Assembly: GCA_040901775.1 (NCBI GenBank)
Contig: JBBDYF010000227.1
Span: 18,041-82,040 of the forward strand
DNA: 64,000 nucleotides
From: CAYLLN01 sp040901775
GTDB taxonomy: Bacteria; Planctomycetota; Planctomycetia; Pirellulales; Pirellulaceae
Direction of reading: 5' to 3'
Positions within the stretch are counted from its first letter, which is position 1. Each line of letters opens with the position of its first letter. Of the stretch, positions 52,614 through 60,089 are shown one piece after another. Below the pieces are notes generated by a model. That model had not been told where the DNA came from. It did not search any database and worked only from the letters and a program-made list of their open reading frames with translations. The position numbers were made by a program, and so were the translations under genes.

Positions 52614-52862
52614 ATGTCCCAGAGTCAACTTATTTTCGACATTGCCGCCGGCGAACGATTGCAGGAAGACGCGGAAATCGATCGTCTTCGCAAGCAGTCA
52701 GATCGCGAGCGCGGCCAAGAGATACTGGCGGTCTGTCGTGCAGCCGCGATGATTCATGCCGGGCGTCTCGCATCCGGTTTGCCGCCAGCCACTCCCGACC
52801 CGTGGCCGGCTTCGACGTGGGAATTCCTGCGCAAATGTGCCGCCGATGACAATCGCGAGTAA
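52614..52862 (+). CDS. Small helical protein coupled to a nucleotidyltransferase, 82 residues
   Basis: Opens MSQSQLIFDIAAGERLQEDA, continues with a charged helix (EIDRLRKQSDRERGQEILAV) and ends in a Pro/Trp-rich part (TPDPWPASTWEFLRKCA). No family recognised. It overlaps the start of the next gene by 17 bases, which means coupled translation, and the pair looks like a toxin-antitoxin-type unit by size and arrangement only. Confidence 0.6.
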   Translation: MSQSQLIFDIAAGERLQEDAEIDRLRKQSDRERGQEILAVCRAAAMIHAGRLASGLPPATPDPWPASTWEFLRKCAADDNRE

Positions 52863-53424
52863 AGCACCTCTCGATCCTGGCGAGGTTGCAGTTCGCCTTG
52901 CGCGGGCGCTGGATAAACGGGGCACCGAATACGCACTGGGCGGAGCGATCGCCCTCGGTTTCTGGGGCCGGCCGCGAGGCACGTTGGACGTCGATCTCAC
53001 ACTGTTCATGCCGAAGGACAAGCCTTCCGCAGTGGTTTGGGAACTGCAAGAGATCGGTTGTGAAGTGCCTGTCGCCCGAGCAACACAATCGCTTCGCGAG
53101 CATGGCTTTTGTTCTGCGAAGTTCGTCGCAACCCGTGTGGATGTTTTCGTTCCGACCAGTTCGTTCTATGACAAAGTGAAGGCGCGGCGACGGCGGATGC
53201 TCCTCAAAGAGGATCGGGTGTCGGTCCTAGACGCGGAGACCCTGGTAGTATTCAAGATGATGTTCTTCCGCGAGCAAGATTTGCTCGATATTAAGCAGAT
53301 TCTTCGGATCCAGGGCGTCGCTCTCGATCGCTCCTGGGTCCGAGAGCAGGTGGCTAATATGTTCGGCTCGCGCGATCTCCGAATAATCCGATGGGACGAA
53401 CTAACTAGCGAACAGCAAGCATGA
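52846..53424 (+). CDS. Nucleotidyltransferase-fold protein (AbiEii/MNT-like)
   Basis: A 192-residue protein with the nucleotidyltransferase signature YALGGAIALGFWGRPRGTLD followed by VDLTLFM, that is GG-x-A ... R-x-T-x-D-x-D, plus VDVFVPTSSFYD (third acidic residue) and ETLVVFKMMFFREQDLLDIK. AbiEii-type members transfer nucleotides to RNA or protein and act in toxin-antitoxin systems. It overlaps the small gene before it by 17 bases and glcE after it by 4 bases, so all three are one translational unit. Confidence 0.72.
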   Translation: MTIASKAPLDPGEVAVRLARALDKRGTEYALGGAIALGFWGRPRGTLDVDLTLFMPKDKPSAVVWELQEIGCEVPVARATQSLREHGFCSAKFVATRVDVFVPTSSFYDKVKARRRRMLLKEDRVSVLDAETLVVFKMMFFREQDLLDIKQILRIQGVALDRSWVREQVANMFGSRDLRIIRWDELTSEQQA

Positions 53425-54665
53425 ATCCCACTGATATCTTACCCATCAAAAAAACCCTCTCCCCCGCCGATGCGGGCGAGGTGGCCTCGGCCGTGCGCGA
53501 CGCCTTCGAAAGCGATACGCCCCTTTATCCGATCGGTGGCGGGACGAGCCTCGATTATGGCCTGCCCGCCAAAGCGCCGGGCCACGGACTGTCGCTCGCC
53601 GGCTTGAACCGCGTGATCGACTATCCCGCCCGCGACATGACGGTGACGGTCGAGGCGGGCCTCACCATGCGGGCCCTCGCCCAGTTGCTCGCCACCGAGG
53701 GGCAACGGCTGCCGATCGACGTGCCGCGGGCCGAGCGGGCGACGATCGGCGGCGTGATCGCGACCAACTGGAACGGGCCGCGGCGGTTTGGCCAAGGAAC
53801 GGTGCGCGACTATGTGATCGGCATTTCGGCGATCAACGGCCGGGGAATGCCGTTCAAAGGGGGGGGCCGGGTCGTCAAAAACGTGGCGGGCTACGACTTT
53901 TGCAAGCTGCTGACCGGCTCGCTCGGCACGCTGGGGGTGATTACCCAGGTCACTCTGAAACTCAAGCCGATTCCCGATCAATCGGCCCTGCTTGCATGCA
54001 GCCTGCAATCGCCCGAACAGGCAGAGCAAGTGTTGAGTGTGCTCGTTCATTCCGAGGCGACGCCGGTCGCCATCGAGCTGCTCGCCGGCCCCGCCTGGGA
54101 CGGCGATCCGGCGCTGCAAGCCCTAGATCGTTCGTCCCCCGCTCCGCTGTACCTGGTCGTCGGCCTGGAAGGGACCGTCTCCGAGGTCGAGTACATGACT
54201 CGCCAGCTTGCCAGCGAGTGGCAGGCCGCGGGCATCGAAGGGCCGCACATCGTCGGCGAGACTTCGTCCCTCTGGCAGCGGCTGATTGAGTTTCCCGCCG
54301 CCGGCGAGTCCCCGCTGGTGCTCAAGGCGAGCGTCGTTCCCAGCGGGGTGACGGCCATCGTTGCGGCTGCCCGCCAGCTCGACCCCCAGTGCTCGATCCA
54401 GGCCCACGCCGGCAGCGGCACGGTGATCGTCAAGCTGGCGACGTTTCCCGCCCAGGGGCTATCGCGAGCGCTAGTGGGCAAGTTGCAGCCGGTGGCGGCG
54501 GCCCATCATGGCCAGGTGGTGGTGCTGTCGAATCCGTCGGGGGCCGAGATGACGCACCAAGGGGTGTGGGGAGCGCTCGACTCGCCCCTCGCTTTGATGA
54601 GCGAGGTCAAGCGGCGATTCGATCCAAAGGATATATTGAATCGTGGTCGCTTCGTTTACGTGTGA
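53421..54665 (+). CDS. glcE: Glycolate oxidase FAD-binding subunit (GlcE-like)
   Basis: A 414-residue protein of the FAD-binding PCMH fold: YPIGGGTSLDYGLPAKAPGH, VTVEAGLTMRALAQLLATEG, RATIGGVIATNWNGPRRFGQ and GGRVVKNVAGYDFCKLLTGS. It matches the GlcE subunit, which joins GlcD and GlcF in oxidising glycolate to glyoxylate at the membrane. GlcD is not in this stretch; the gene directly upstream is the nucleotidyltransferase. GlcF follows after 124 bases of repeat sequence. Confidence 0.88.
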   Translation: MNPTDILPIKKTLSPADAGEVASAVRDAFESDTPLYPIGGGTSLDYGLPAKAPGHGLSLAGLNRVIDYPARDMTVTVEAGLTMRALAQLLATEGQRLPIDVPRAERATIGGVIATNWNGPRRFGQGTVRDYVIGISAINGRGMPFKGGGRVVKNVAGYDFCKLLTGSLGTLGVITQVTLKLKPIPDQSALLACSLQSPEQAEQVLSVLVHSEATPVAIELLAGPAWDGDPALQALDRSSPAPLYLVVGLEGTVSEVEYMTRQLASEWQAAGIEGPHIVGETSSLWQRLIEFPAAGESPLVLKASVVPSGVTAIVAAARQLDPQCSIQAHAGSGTVIVKLATFPAQGLSRALVGKLQPVAAAHHGQVVVLSNPSGAEMTHQGVWGALDSPLALMSEVKRRFDPKDILNRGRFVYV

Positions 54666-54672
54666 CTCCTAC

Positions 54673-54732
54673 GGGTGGCTGTGGTTTGCGCAGCAAACCA
54701 CGGCAGCCGGGGTTGGCATGCATGCCAACCCC
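54673..54732. repeat. Palindrome C (gtggtttgcgcagcaaacca) and a second palindrome
   Basis: gtggtttg-cgcag-caaaccac hairpin at 54673-54710 followed by ggttggcatgcatgccaacc at 54711-54730. Copies of the first stand at 59699-59736 and 60110-60143. Confidence 0.75.
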
Positions 54733-54789
54733 AGCCACCCCAGCTACTGACCGCCGACCTCCGTTCTCCGACCTCCGTTCTCCCGCTCG

Positions 54790-56235
54790 ATGACGACCGT
54801 TACTCAACCCATCCCAACCGCCTTGCCGCCGCCCGCTGCCGGCCCGCTGCCCCTTTCGCAAATCGGTCCTGCCGTCGGCAAGCTTTCCGCCACCGGCAAG
54901 CTGCCAGCCGCAGCAGCGCGCCCCGGTGCGTCGATCGACTACGGGCTGTTTCTCGATTGCGTCCACTGCGGCCTCTGCACCGCGTCGTGCCCGACGTATG
55001 TCGAAACGGGGAACGAGAACGACAGCCCCCGCGGCCGCATCTATTTGATGCGGGCGGTGCGCGACGGCCGGCTGGAACTGGGGCACGACGTGCGGCGACA
55101 TTTGGAACTGTGCCTCGATTGCCGGGCGTGCGAAACGGCCTGCCCCTCGGGCGTGCAGTACGGCAAACTGATCGAGCCGTTCCGCATTGAGATGGAGCAG
55201 GCAAGCCCCGACCACGGCGCCGCCAAGTCGGACGACTGGTTCCATAAGTATATTTTGTTCGGGCTGTTTCCCTATCCCGACAAGCTGCGCAAAACCCTGA
55301 TCCCCGCCCGCTGGGCCCAGCGGCTGGGTTTGGAATGGCTGCTGGTTCAGTCGGGCCTGTGGCGGCTGCTGCCGACGCGGCTGGGCCGGATGGCAACGCT
55401 GCTGCCCAAGCTCGAACGGCCGGCCCCGCCCTTGCCCGCCTTTTTGCCCGCCAAGGGAAGGCGGCGGGCCCGCGTCGCCCTGTTCACCGGCTGCGTGGGA
55501 GACGCCCTGTTCCGCCAAACCAACTGGGCGACCGCCCGCGTGTTGCAACACAACGGCTGCGACGTGGTGGTGCCCGAAAGCCAGGTTTGCTGCGGGGCGA
55601 TCCACTTTCACGGCGGCGCCAGCAGCCCGGCCCGCGACATGGCCGATGCCAACGTGCGGGCCTTCGATGCCGGCGGCGTCGATGCGGTGATTGTCAACGT
55701 CGCCGGCTGCGGGTCGATGCTCAAAGATTATGGGCATCATTGGCACGTGGGGCAGGCGTCTCGCCTGCCGGATTCCGACGACCAACAAGCGGGTCGCGAA
55801 GAACTCGCCGCCAAGGTGCGCGACGTGAGCGAGTTTCTCGATCAACTCGGGCTCATCCAGCCGCCGGGCGAAATCCGCCTCACGGCCACCTATCACGATG
55901 CTTGCCACCTGGCCCACGCCCAGCAGGTTCGCGAGCAGCCGCGAAACATCTTGCAGAAGGTGCCGGGGCTGAAGCTGGTCGATCTGGCCGAATCGGATTT
56001 ATGCTGCGGCGCGGCGGGCACGTACAACCTGACCGAGCCGGAAATGGCCGAGCGGCTGGCGAAGCGCAAGCTCGACAACATCCGCCGCACCGGGGCGCGG
56101 GTCGTCATCACCAGCAACGCCGGCTGCCTGTTGCAGATCGCCCGCGAAGCGCGGATGCAGGGCGAAACCCTCAAAATCGTGCATCCGATGGACATTCTCG
56201 ACTTGAGCTACCGCCGCGAGACGCTGGAGTTTTAG
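54790..56235 (+). CDS. glcF: Glycolate oxidase iron-sulfur subunit (GlcF)
   Basis: A 481-residue protein with two 4Fe-4S motifs, CVHCGLCTASCPTYVETGNE and CLDCRACETACPSGVQYG, and two CCG domains (CCGAIHFHGGASSPARDMAD; CCGAAGTYNLTEPEMAERLA). It is the electron-transfer subunit of the glycolate oxidase complex. The first 50 residues form a Pro/Ala-rich tail. Around residues 319-328 (VGQASRLPDS) an in-frame palindromic repeat of the type at 251-273 has been inserted between the CCG domains. The gene is otherwise intact. Confidence 0.9.
   Translation: MTTVTQPIPTALPPPAAGPLPLSQIGPAVGKLSATGKLPAAAARPGASIDYGLFLDCVHCGLCTASCPTYVETGNENDSPRGRIYLMRAVRDGRLELGHDVRRHLELCLDCRACETACPSGVQYGKLIEPFRIEMEQASPDHGAAKSDDWFHKYILFGLFPYPDKLRKTLIPARWAQRLGLEWLLVQSGLWRLLPTRLGRMATLLPKLERPAPPLPAFLPAKGRRRARVALFTGCVGDALFRQTNWATARVLQHNGCDVVVPESQVCCGAIHFHGGASSPARDMADANVRAFDAGGVDAVIVNVAGCGSMLKDYGHHWHVGQASRLPDSDDQQAGREELAAKVRDVSEFLDQLGLIQPPGEIRLTATYHDACHLAHAQQVREQPRNILQKVPGLKLVDLAESDLCCGAAGTYNLTEPEMAERLAKRKLDNIRRTGARVVITSNAGCLLQIAREARMQGETLKIVHPMDILDLSYRRETLEF
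55747..55770. repeat. In-frame palindromic repeat in glcF (gcaggcg-gcctgcc type)
   Basis: gtggggcaggcgtctcgcct plus gcc, matching 251-273 apart from one base. It is read as VGQASRLP. Confidence 0.75.
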
Positions 56236-56253
56236 GTAGGAATCGGCGAACCA

Positions 56254-56283
56254 GGCGAGCGGGGTGCGTCAGCTCCCCGATAG
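56254..56283. repeat. Palindrome B, copy beside the scaffold gap
   Basis: gcgagcggggtgcgtcagct plus ccccgat, in the orientation opposite to the copy on the other side of the gap. Confidence 0.65.
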
Positions 56284-56304
56284 CGATCCATTTTCCAAGG
56301 AACC

Positions 56305-56404
56305 NNNNNNNNNNNNNNNNNNNNNNNNNNNNNNNNNNNNNNNNNNNNNNNNNNNNNNNNNNNNNNNNNNNNNNNNNNNNNNNNNNNNNNNNNNNNNNNN
56401 NNNN
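56305..56404. other. Scaffold gap of 100 N
   Basis: Unknown sequence. The same 14 bases (ttttccaaggaacc) stand directly before and after it, which suggests that the contig ends overlap or that the gap spans a repeat unit. Confidence 0.95.
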
Positions 56405-56439
56405 TTTTCCAAGGAACCGTTCCCCGCGGGAGCGACCCC

Positions 56440-56472
56440 ATCGGGAGGCTTACGCCTCCCGCTCGCCGGGGA
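56440..56472. repeat. Palindrome B, copy after the gap
   Basis: atcgggaggcttacgcctcc plus cgctcgccgggga, directly before the stop of the CinA-type gene. Confidence 0.7.
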
Positions 56473-56997
56473 CTACTTTAGCCATTCACCCAGCAATTGC
56501 AGCACCTGCTGAACCACCCAGCGCTGGCGGGCCATGCGCCCGGCGATCTGCCGGCAATTCAGTTCATACACGCTCGCCGCCCGCGGCTTGCGCTTGGCCC
56601 GGCTGACGAAGACCAAGCCAACGAAGACCAGCCCATCGAGCGCGGCCGGGGCGTTGGGGCCAAGGTGCCCCGTCACCGAAAGGGCGATCGTCGCTTCGGG
56701 CGTTCGCGCCAGCACGCCGAGCGCCATCTGCTCGGCCACTTCGCGGCTCACCGGGCCAGGGTCGGCCAGCAGTTTGCGCGAAATGCCCAGATACTCGGCC
56801 TTGGTTTCGTTGCGATAGACCACCATGCCGCCGCACAGGTGGTCGGAAATTCCGGGGATTTTGCTAAGCGCGCCGCAGAGCAACCCGCCGGTGCAACTTT
56901 CGGCAAAGACGACCCGGTGTCCCGTCGCACGCAGCGCCCGCGCCACATGCCGCGCCGCACTCTCCACCGTTTGAAAAGTAATCGAGGAAATACCCAT
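56473..56997 (-). CDS. pncC: CinA C-terminal-type nicotinamide-nucleotide amidase
   Basis: A 174-residue protein that matches the C-terminal deamidase domain of CinA: VVFAESCTGGLLCGALSKIP with the catalytic Ser/Cys-Thr, GGMVVYRNETKAEYLGI, GPVSREVAEQMALGVL and ALSVTGHLGPNAP. It converts nicotinamide mononucleotide to the nicotinate form in NAD recycling. The N-terminal molybdopterin-binding-like domain of full CinA is absent, so this is a stand-alone PncC. The usual TG(I/H)AGP is TGHLGP here, a mild change. Confidence 0.85.
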   Translation of the reverse strand: MGISSITFQTVESAARHVARALRATGHRVVFAESCTGGLLCGALSKIPGISDHLCGGMVVYRNETKAEYLGISRKLLADPGPVSREVAEQMALGVLARTPEATIALSVTGHLGPNAPAALDGLVFVGLVFVSRAKRKPRAASVYELNCRQIAGRMARQRWVVQQVLQLLGEWLK

Positions 56998-57041
56998 CCG
57001 GCTAAGAATACCATTGTCCTCGGATCGCCGTCGCTAAACCT

Positions 57042-57069
57042 ATCGGGAGGCTGACGCCTCCCGCTCGCC
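57042..57069. repeat. Palindrome B, copy before the transporter gene
   Basis: atcgggaggctgacgcctcc plus cgctcgcc, in the space between the pncC start and the EamA gene. Confidence 0.75.
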
Positions 57070-57119
57070 CTGAACCGACCTCCTCTATCCGCTATCGCCG
57101 TCACATTTACAATTGGGTT

Positions 57120-58103
57120 GTGAGCCCCCCGCCCAAGCATCTCCCGCCGCAGCCGCACAAGCTGGTCGATCCGCTGGTTCTGGGGACGATTTGCGGCCTG
57201 GCGTCGGCCGTGATTTATACGGCCGCCAATGCTTTTCTGCGGTCGGTCAGCGACTGCGATCTGGTTTGGGTTTCGGCGGTCAAGGCGCTGCCGACGGTCT
57301 TGTTCATGTTTCCCTGGGTGGTCATTTTGTACCGCAAGGGGCACCGCGTCGGGGCCAGTTGGCCCATCCTGCTGCTCATCGCCGGGGCCGGGCTGATCGG
57401 TCAGATGGTGGGCAACATCTCGTTCCAATATGCCCTGGGCGAAGTTGGCGTGGCGCTGGCGGTGCCGCTGACGCTCGGCGGGATGATCGTGTCGGCCACG
57501 ATTCTGGGGCGAATCTTTCTGCACGAGCCGGTCTCGCCACGGGCCGCCCTCTCGCTGGGCATTTTGCTGGTGGCGATTGCCATTCTCTCGCTGGGGGCCG
57601 ACGACGCCCGCGCCGCCGTCACTCGCCAGCCCGGCACCCGGCTGGAGCTGGCAGCGGGTGTCGCCGCCGGCTGCCTTTCGGGGCTGGCGTATTCGATTTT
57701 GAACGTGGTGATCCGATACACCGCTTTGAAAGGAATGCCGCTCCCCAGCACGCTGCTGATTGTCTCGCTGGTCGGCATCTTGAGCTTGGGAACGCTCAGT
57801 TACCTGCGGCTGGGAACTGCGGGGATCGCCGCCACGGGCTCGCGCGACCTGACGATGATGCTCTTGGCCGGCGTCTGTAACGCCTTGGCATTTCTGGCGT
57901 TATCGAAATCGCTGCAACTGATGAGCGTGCTCTATGTCAACGCGCTCAATGCCACCCAGGCCACGCTCGCGGCTGCGGCGGGGGTGTTGATCTTTGGCGA
58001 AGCCCTCTCGCCCTGGCTCCTGGCGGGAATTGGCTTGACGATTGGCGGGCTGCTAGTCCTGAGCCGGGGGCGGCAATCGCTGATTCCTCCCCGGCCCGCC
58101 TGA
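57120..58103 (+). CDS. DMT-superfamily (EamA) transporter
   Basis: A 327-residue protein with a GTG start (the only start before the first helix). Ten predicted helices form two EamA repeats: LVLGTICGLASAVIYTAANA and LAAGVAAGCLSGLAYSILNV, ending LAGIGLTIGGLLVLSRG. The 25-residue cytosolic start is Pro/His-rich. The substrate is unknown. Unlike the other EamA protein in this window, the loop between halves is long (SLGADDARAAVTRQPGTRLE). Confidence 0.85.
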   Translation: MSPPPKHLPPQPHKLVDPLVLGTICGLASAVIYTAANAFLRSVSDCDLVWVSAVKALPTVLFMFPWVVILYRKGHRVGASWPILLLIAGAGLIGQMVGNISFQYALGEVGVALAVPLTLGGMIVSATILGRIFLHEPVSPRAALSLGILLVAIAILSLGADDARAAVTRQPGTRLELAAGVAAGCLSGLAYSILNVVIRYTALKGMPLPSTLLIVSLVGILSLGTLSYLRLGTAGIAATGSRDLTMMLLAGVCNALAFLALSKSLQLMSVLYVNALNATQATLAAAAGVLIFGEALSPWLLAGIGLTIGGLLVLSRGRQSLIPPRPA

Positions 58104-58117
58104 CTTGCGGGCGACCG

Positions 58118-58318
58118 CTATCGGCCCAAAGATTCGCGGACGGCCTTGGAGGTCCACAGCCCGCGGTTTTGCTCTTCCCAGGCGGAAAGCTGGGCGGAGA
58201 GCTTCTCATCGAATTCGAGCCAAGCCTGATTCGCAAGATCGAACGTGCAATAACTGTCCAACACCGCCGAAGGATGGTGAATCAAGGTTGGCTGTGGTTT
58301 TGTGGCGGGCGTGAGCAT
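58118..58318 (-). CDS. Small hypothetical protein, 66 residues
   Basis: MLTPATKPQPTLIHHPSAVL followed by DSYCTFDLANQAWLEFDEKL and a C-terminal NRGLWTSKAVRESLG. It has a coherent soluble composition and I recall similar short proteins in planctomycetes, but no motif is recognisable. It converges on the transporter gene with 14 bases between stops. Confidence 0.5.
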   Translation of the reverse strand: MLTPATKPQPTLIHHPSAVLDSYCTFDLANQAWLEFDEKLSAQLSAWEEQNRGLWTSKAVRESLGR

Positions 58319-58784
58319 CGTCTTGCTCCCTGCGTTGGATGACTGATTCGGCAGTCGCGGTGATGGCTGGCACTTTGAATTGCAATTGTCGTGCCTTTTA
58401 GGTGGGCCCCGCGACCAATTGCCCTAAGTGCTTTAGCAGTCTGGTTTTTGCTTATTTACTGGCCAGATATGTTGCCCAAAGGTGTCGCAATTCGGATGGC
58501 CGCGTTGCGATCATGCGACAGTGGCCGTCTCAAAGCGATACAGATCCGTTTCGCCAGCCGCGACCGGATGGAAAGAAACTTGAAAAAAATCGCCCTCCAG
58601 CGGCAAGTTCGTGCCAAGACCGGCCGACCGGCGACGAACGACTCCCTATGACCGCCACATGCGGTTGCCATTGAATGTCGAGCGAACGGCCAATCGCGGG
58701 CTTGTGCCCGTGGGGCCGCCAGCCGACGCAGAACACATTTTGTCATTCCCAATCGGGGCGGCTGCATTAAGGGAGGGCCGAGTC
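58319..58784. other. Intergenic region before the coiled-coil protein
   Basis: About 466 bases without a convincing gene. A plus-strand frame at 58391-58651 has a hydrophobic start but no ribosome site and poor coding character, so it is not called. The gggagg at 58772-58777 serves the next gene. Confidence 0.4.
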
Positions 58785-59588
58785 ATGATGAAAAAGGGGA
58801 TTTTGGTGGGTGTCGGAGTGCTGGTGCTGGTCGGCCTGCTGTTTGGCCGCGAGGGCTTCAGCCACGTCCGCACGTCGTTGGGCATGGTGCGCCAGTCGGT
58901 GCGCGATGCGGTTCCGGTCGAGTACGAGCTCGGTCGGGCGCGGCAGATGATTCAGGATCTCGATCCCGAGATTCACAAGAACATGCATCTGATCGCCAAG
59001 GAAGAGGTCGAGGTCAAGCAACTCCGCGAGCAACTCGAAACGGCCGAAACGCAACTGGCCAAAAACAAGTCCGACATCGAGCGGCTCAATGCCGACCTGA
59101 GGCGCGGCGACAGCACGTTCGTCTATGCCGGCAAGAGCTACTCGTCCGAACAGGTCGAGACCGATCTGAGCCGGCGGTTCGAGCAGTTTAAGGTGAAAGA
59201 GGCGACGCTCGAGAAGCTCGAGCAGGTGCTGGCCGCCCGCGATCGGGGGCTGGTCGCCGGCCGCGAAAAGCTGAAGGCGATGCAAGCCGCCAAGGGCCAA
59301 CTGGAAGTCGATGTGGCCAACCTCGACGCCCGGCTGGAAATGGTCAAAGTGGCCCAATCGACCAGCGAATTCAACTTCGACGACAGCCGCCTGGCTCGCA
59401 CGAAAGACGTAGTGAAGGACATCAGCGCTCGGATCGACGTGGCTGAGAAACTGGTCAACGCCGAAACGACCTACCCCGGCCAGATCGAACTCGACCAGCC
59501 GGAAGGGGTCAACATCACCGAGCAGGTGACGCAGTACTTCAATGCCTCGCAAGCGGCCGACGAGAGCGTCGCCGTGAAACTGGACTAA
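58785..59588 (+). CDS. Membrane-anchored coiled-coil protein
   Basis: A 267-residue protein with one N-terminal membrane helix (KKGILVGVGVLVLVGLLFG) and then a long coiled coil (about residues 60-215, for example KEEVEVKQLREQLETAETQL and EATLEKLEQVLAARDRGLVA), ending in an acidic tail (ITEQVTQYFNASQAADESVA). The arrangement recalls PspA-like or SMC-like structural proteins but no family matches. The ATG at 58785 has gggagg 8 bases before it; a second ATG follows at once. A strong terminator lies 60 bases after the stop. Confidence 0.72.
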   Translation: MMKKGILVGVGVLVLVGLLFGREGFSHVRTSLGMVRQSVRDAVPVEYELGRARQMIQDLDPEIHKNMHLIAKEEVEVKQLREQLETAETQLAKNKSDIERLNADLRRGDSTFVYAGKSYSSEQVETDLSRRFEQFKVKEATLEKLEQVLAARDRGLVAGREKLKAMQAAKGQLEVDVANLDARLEMVKVAQSTSEFNFDDSRLARTKDVVKDISARIDVAEKLVNAETTYPGQIELDQPEGVNITEQVTQYFNASQAADESVAVKLD

Positions 59589-59647
59589 GCGGGCTCCTCC
59601 TTCAGGAGCCAGAGGTTCCGCCCGGCAGGCGGAACCTACCAACACTC

Positions 59648-59681
59648 GCTCCCACGCCCGCGCGGCGTGGGAGCGTTTTTT
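59648..59681 (+). terminator. Intrinsic terminator of the coiled-coil gene
   Basis: gctcccacgcc pairs with ggcgtgggagc across cgcgc, followed by gttttttt. One of the clearest terminators in the window. Confidence 0.85.
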
Positions 59682-59698
59682 GTAGCGGGAATTGGTCA

Positions 59699-59736
59699 GG
59701 GTGGCTGTGGTTTGCGCAGCAAACCACGGCGGCCGG
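59699..59736. repeat. Palindrome C, copy 2
   Basis: ggtggctgtggtttgcgcag plus caaaccacggcggccggg, matching 54673-54710. Confidence 0.75.
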
Positions 59737-59819
59737 GCGTCCTTGATTGCCGCGCGGCGGCCCCGGTGACACAATACCGGGAAGCGGTCAATCCTTTCCT
59801 AACTGAAGGAGTGGCGATC

Positions 59820-60089
59820 ATGAACAGTGAAGTCGATGTCACAGCAGTCGTGGGCTGGGTAGGGCTGTTTTCGTTCCTCTCGATCTGGGTGCTGGCAGTG
59901 TACGGCTCGCACGCCTTTCGCTCGTGGCAAGACAACCATCTCAAGCGGGACATGATTGCCCGCGGCTACACGGCTCGAGAGGTCGTCGCGGTGATCCGGT
60001 GCAAGCGCGCCAAGGGACAAACCGACGAATCGCTGCCCGACGTGCCCCCTGCCAAGCCAATCAAGCAGCCGACATTTGCGGCAAGGTAG
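59820..60089 (+). CDS. Small membrane protein, 89 residues
   Basis: MNSEVDVTAVVGWVGLFSFL begins a single membrane helix (VVGWVGLFSFLSIWVLAVYG) followed by a soluble tail (LKRDMIARGYTAREVVAVIR). The pattern (short helix, then GYTAxEI-type region) is found in many small planctomycete proteins of unknown role. A strong aaggag lies 8 bases before the ATG. It is the last gene that clearly belongs to the planctomycete part. Confidence 0.65.
   Translation: MNSEVDVTAVVGWVGLFSFLSIWVLAVYGSHAFRSWQDNHLKRDMIARGYTAREVVAVIRCKRAKGQTDESLPDVPPAKPIKQPTFAAR

Noticed and set aside
58391..58651. 86-residue plus-strand frame with a hydrophobic start
   Set aside because: No ribosome site, odd composition, and no coherent continuation; probably chance.
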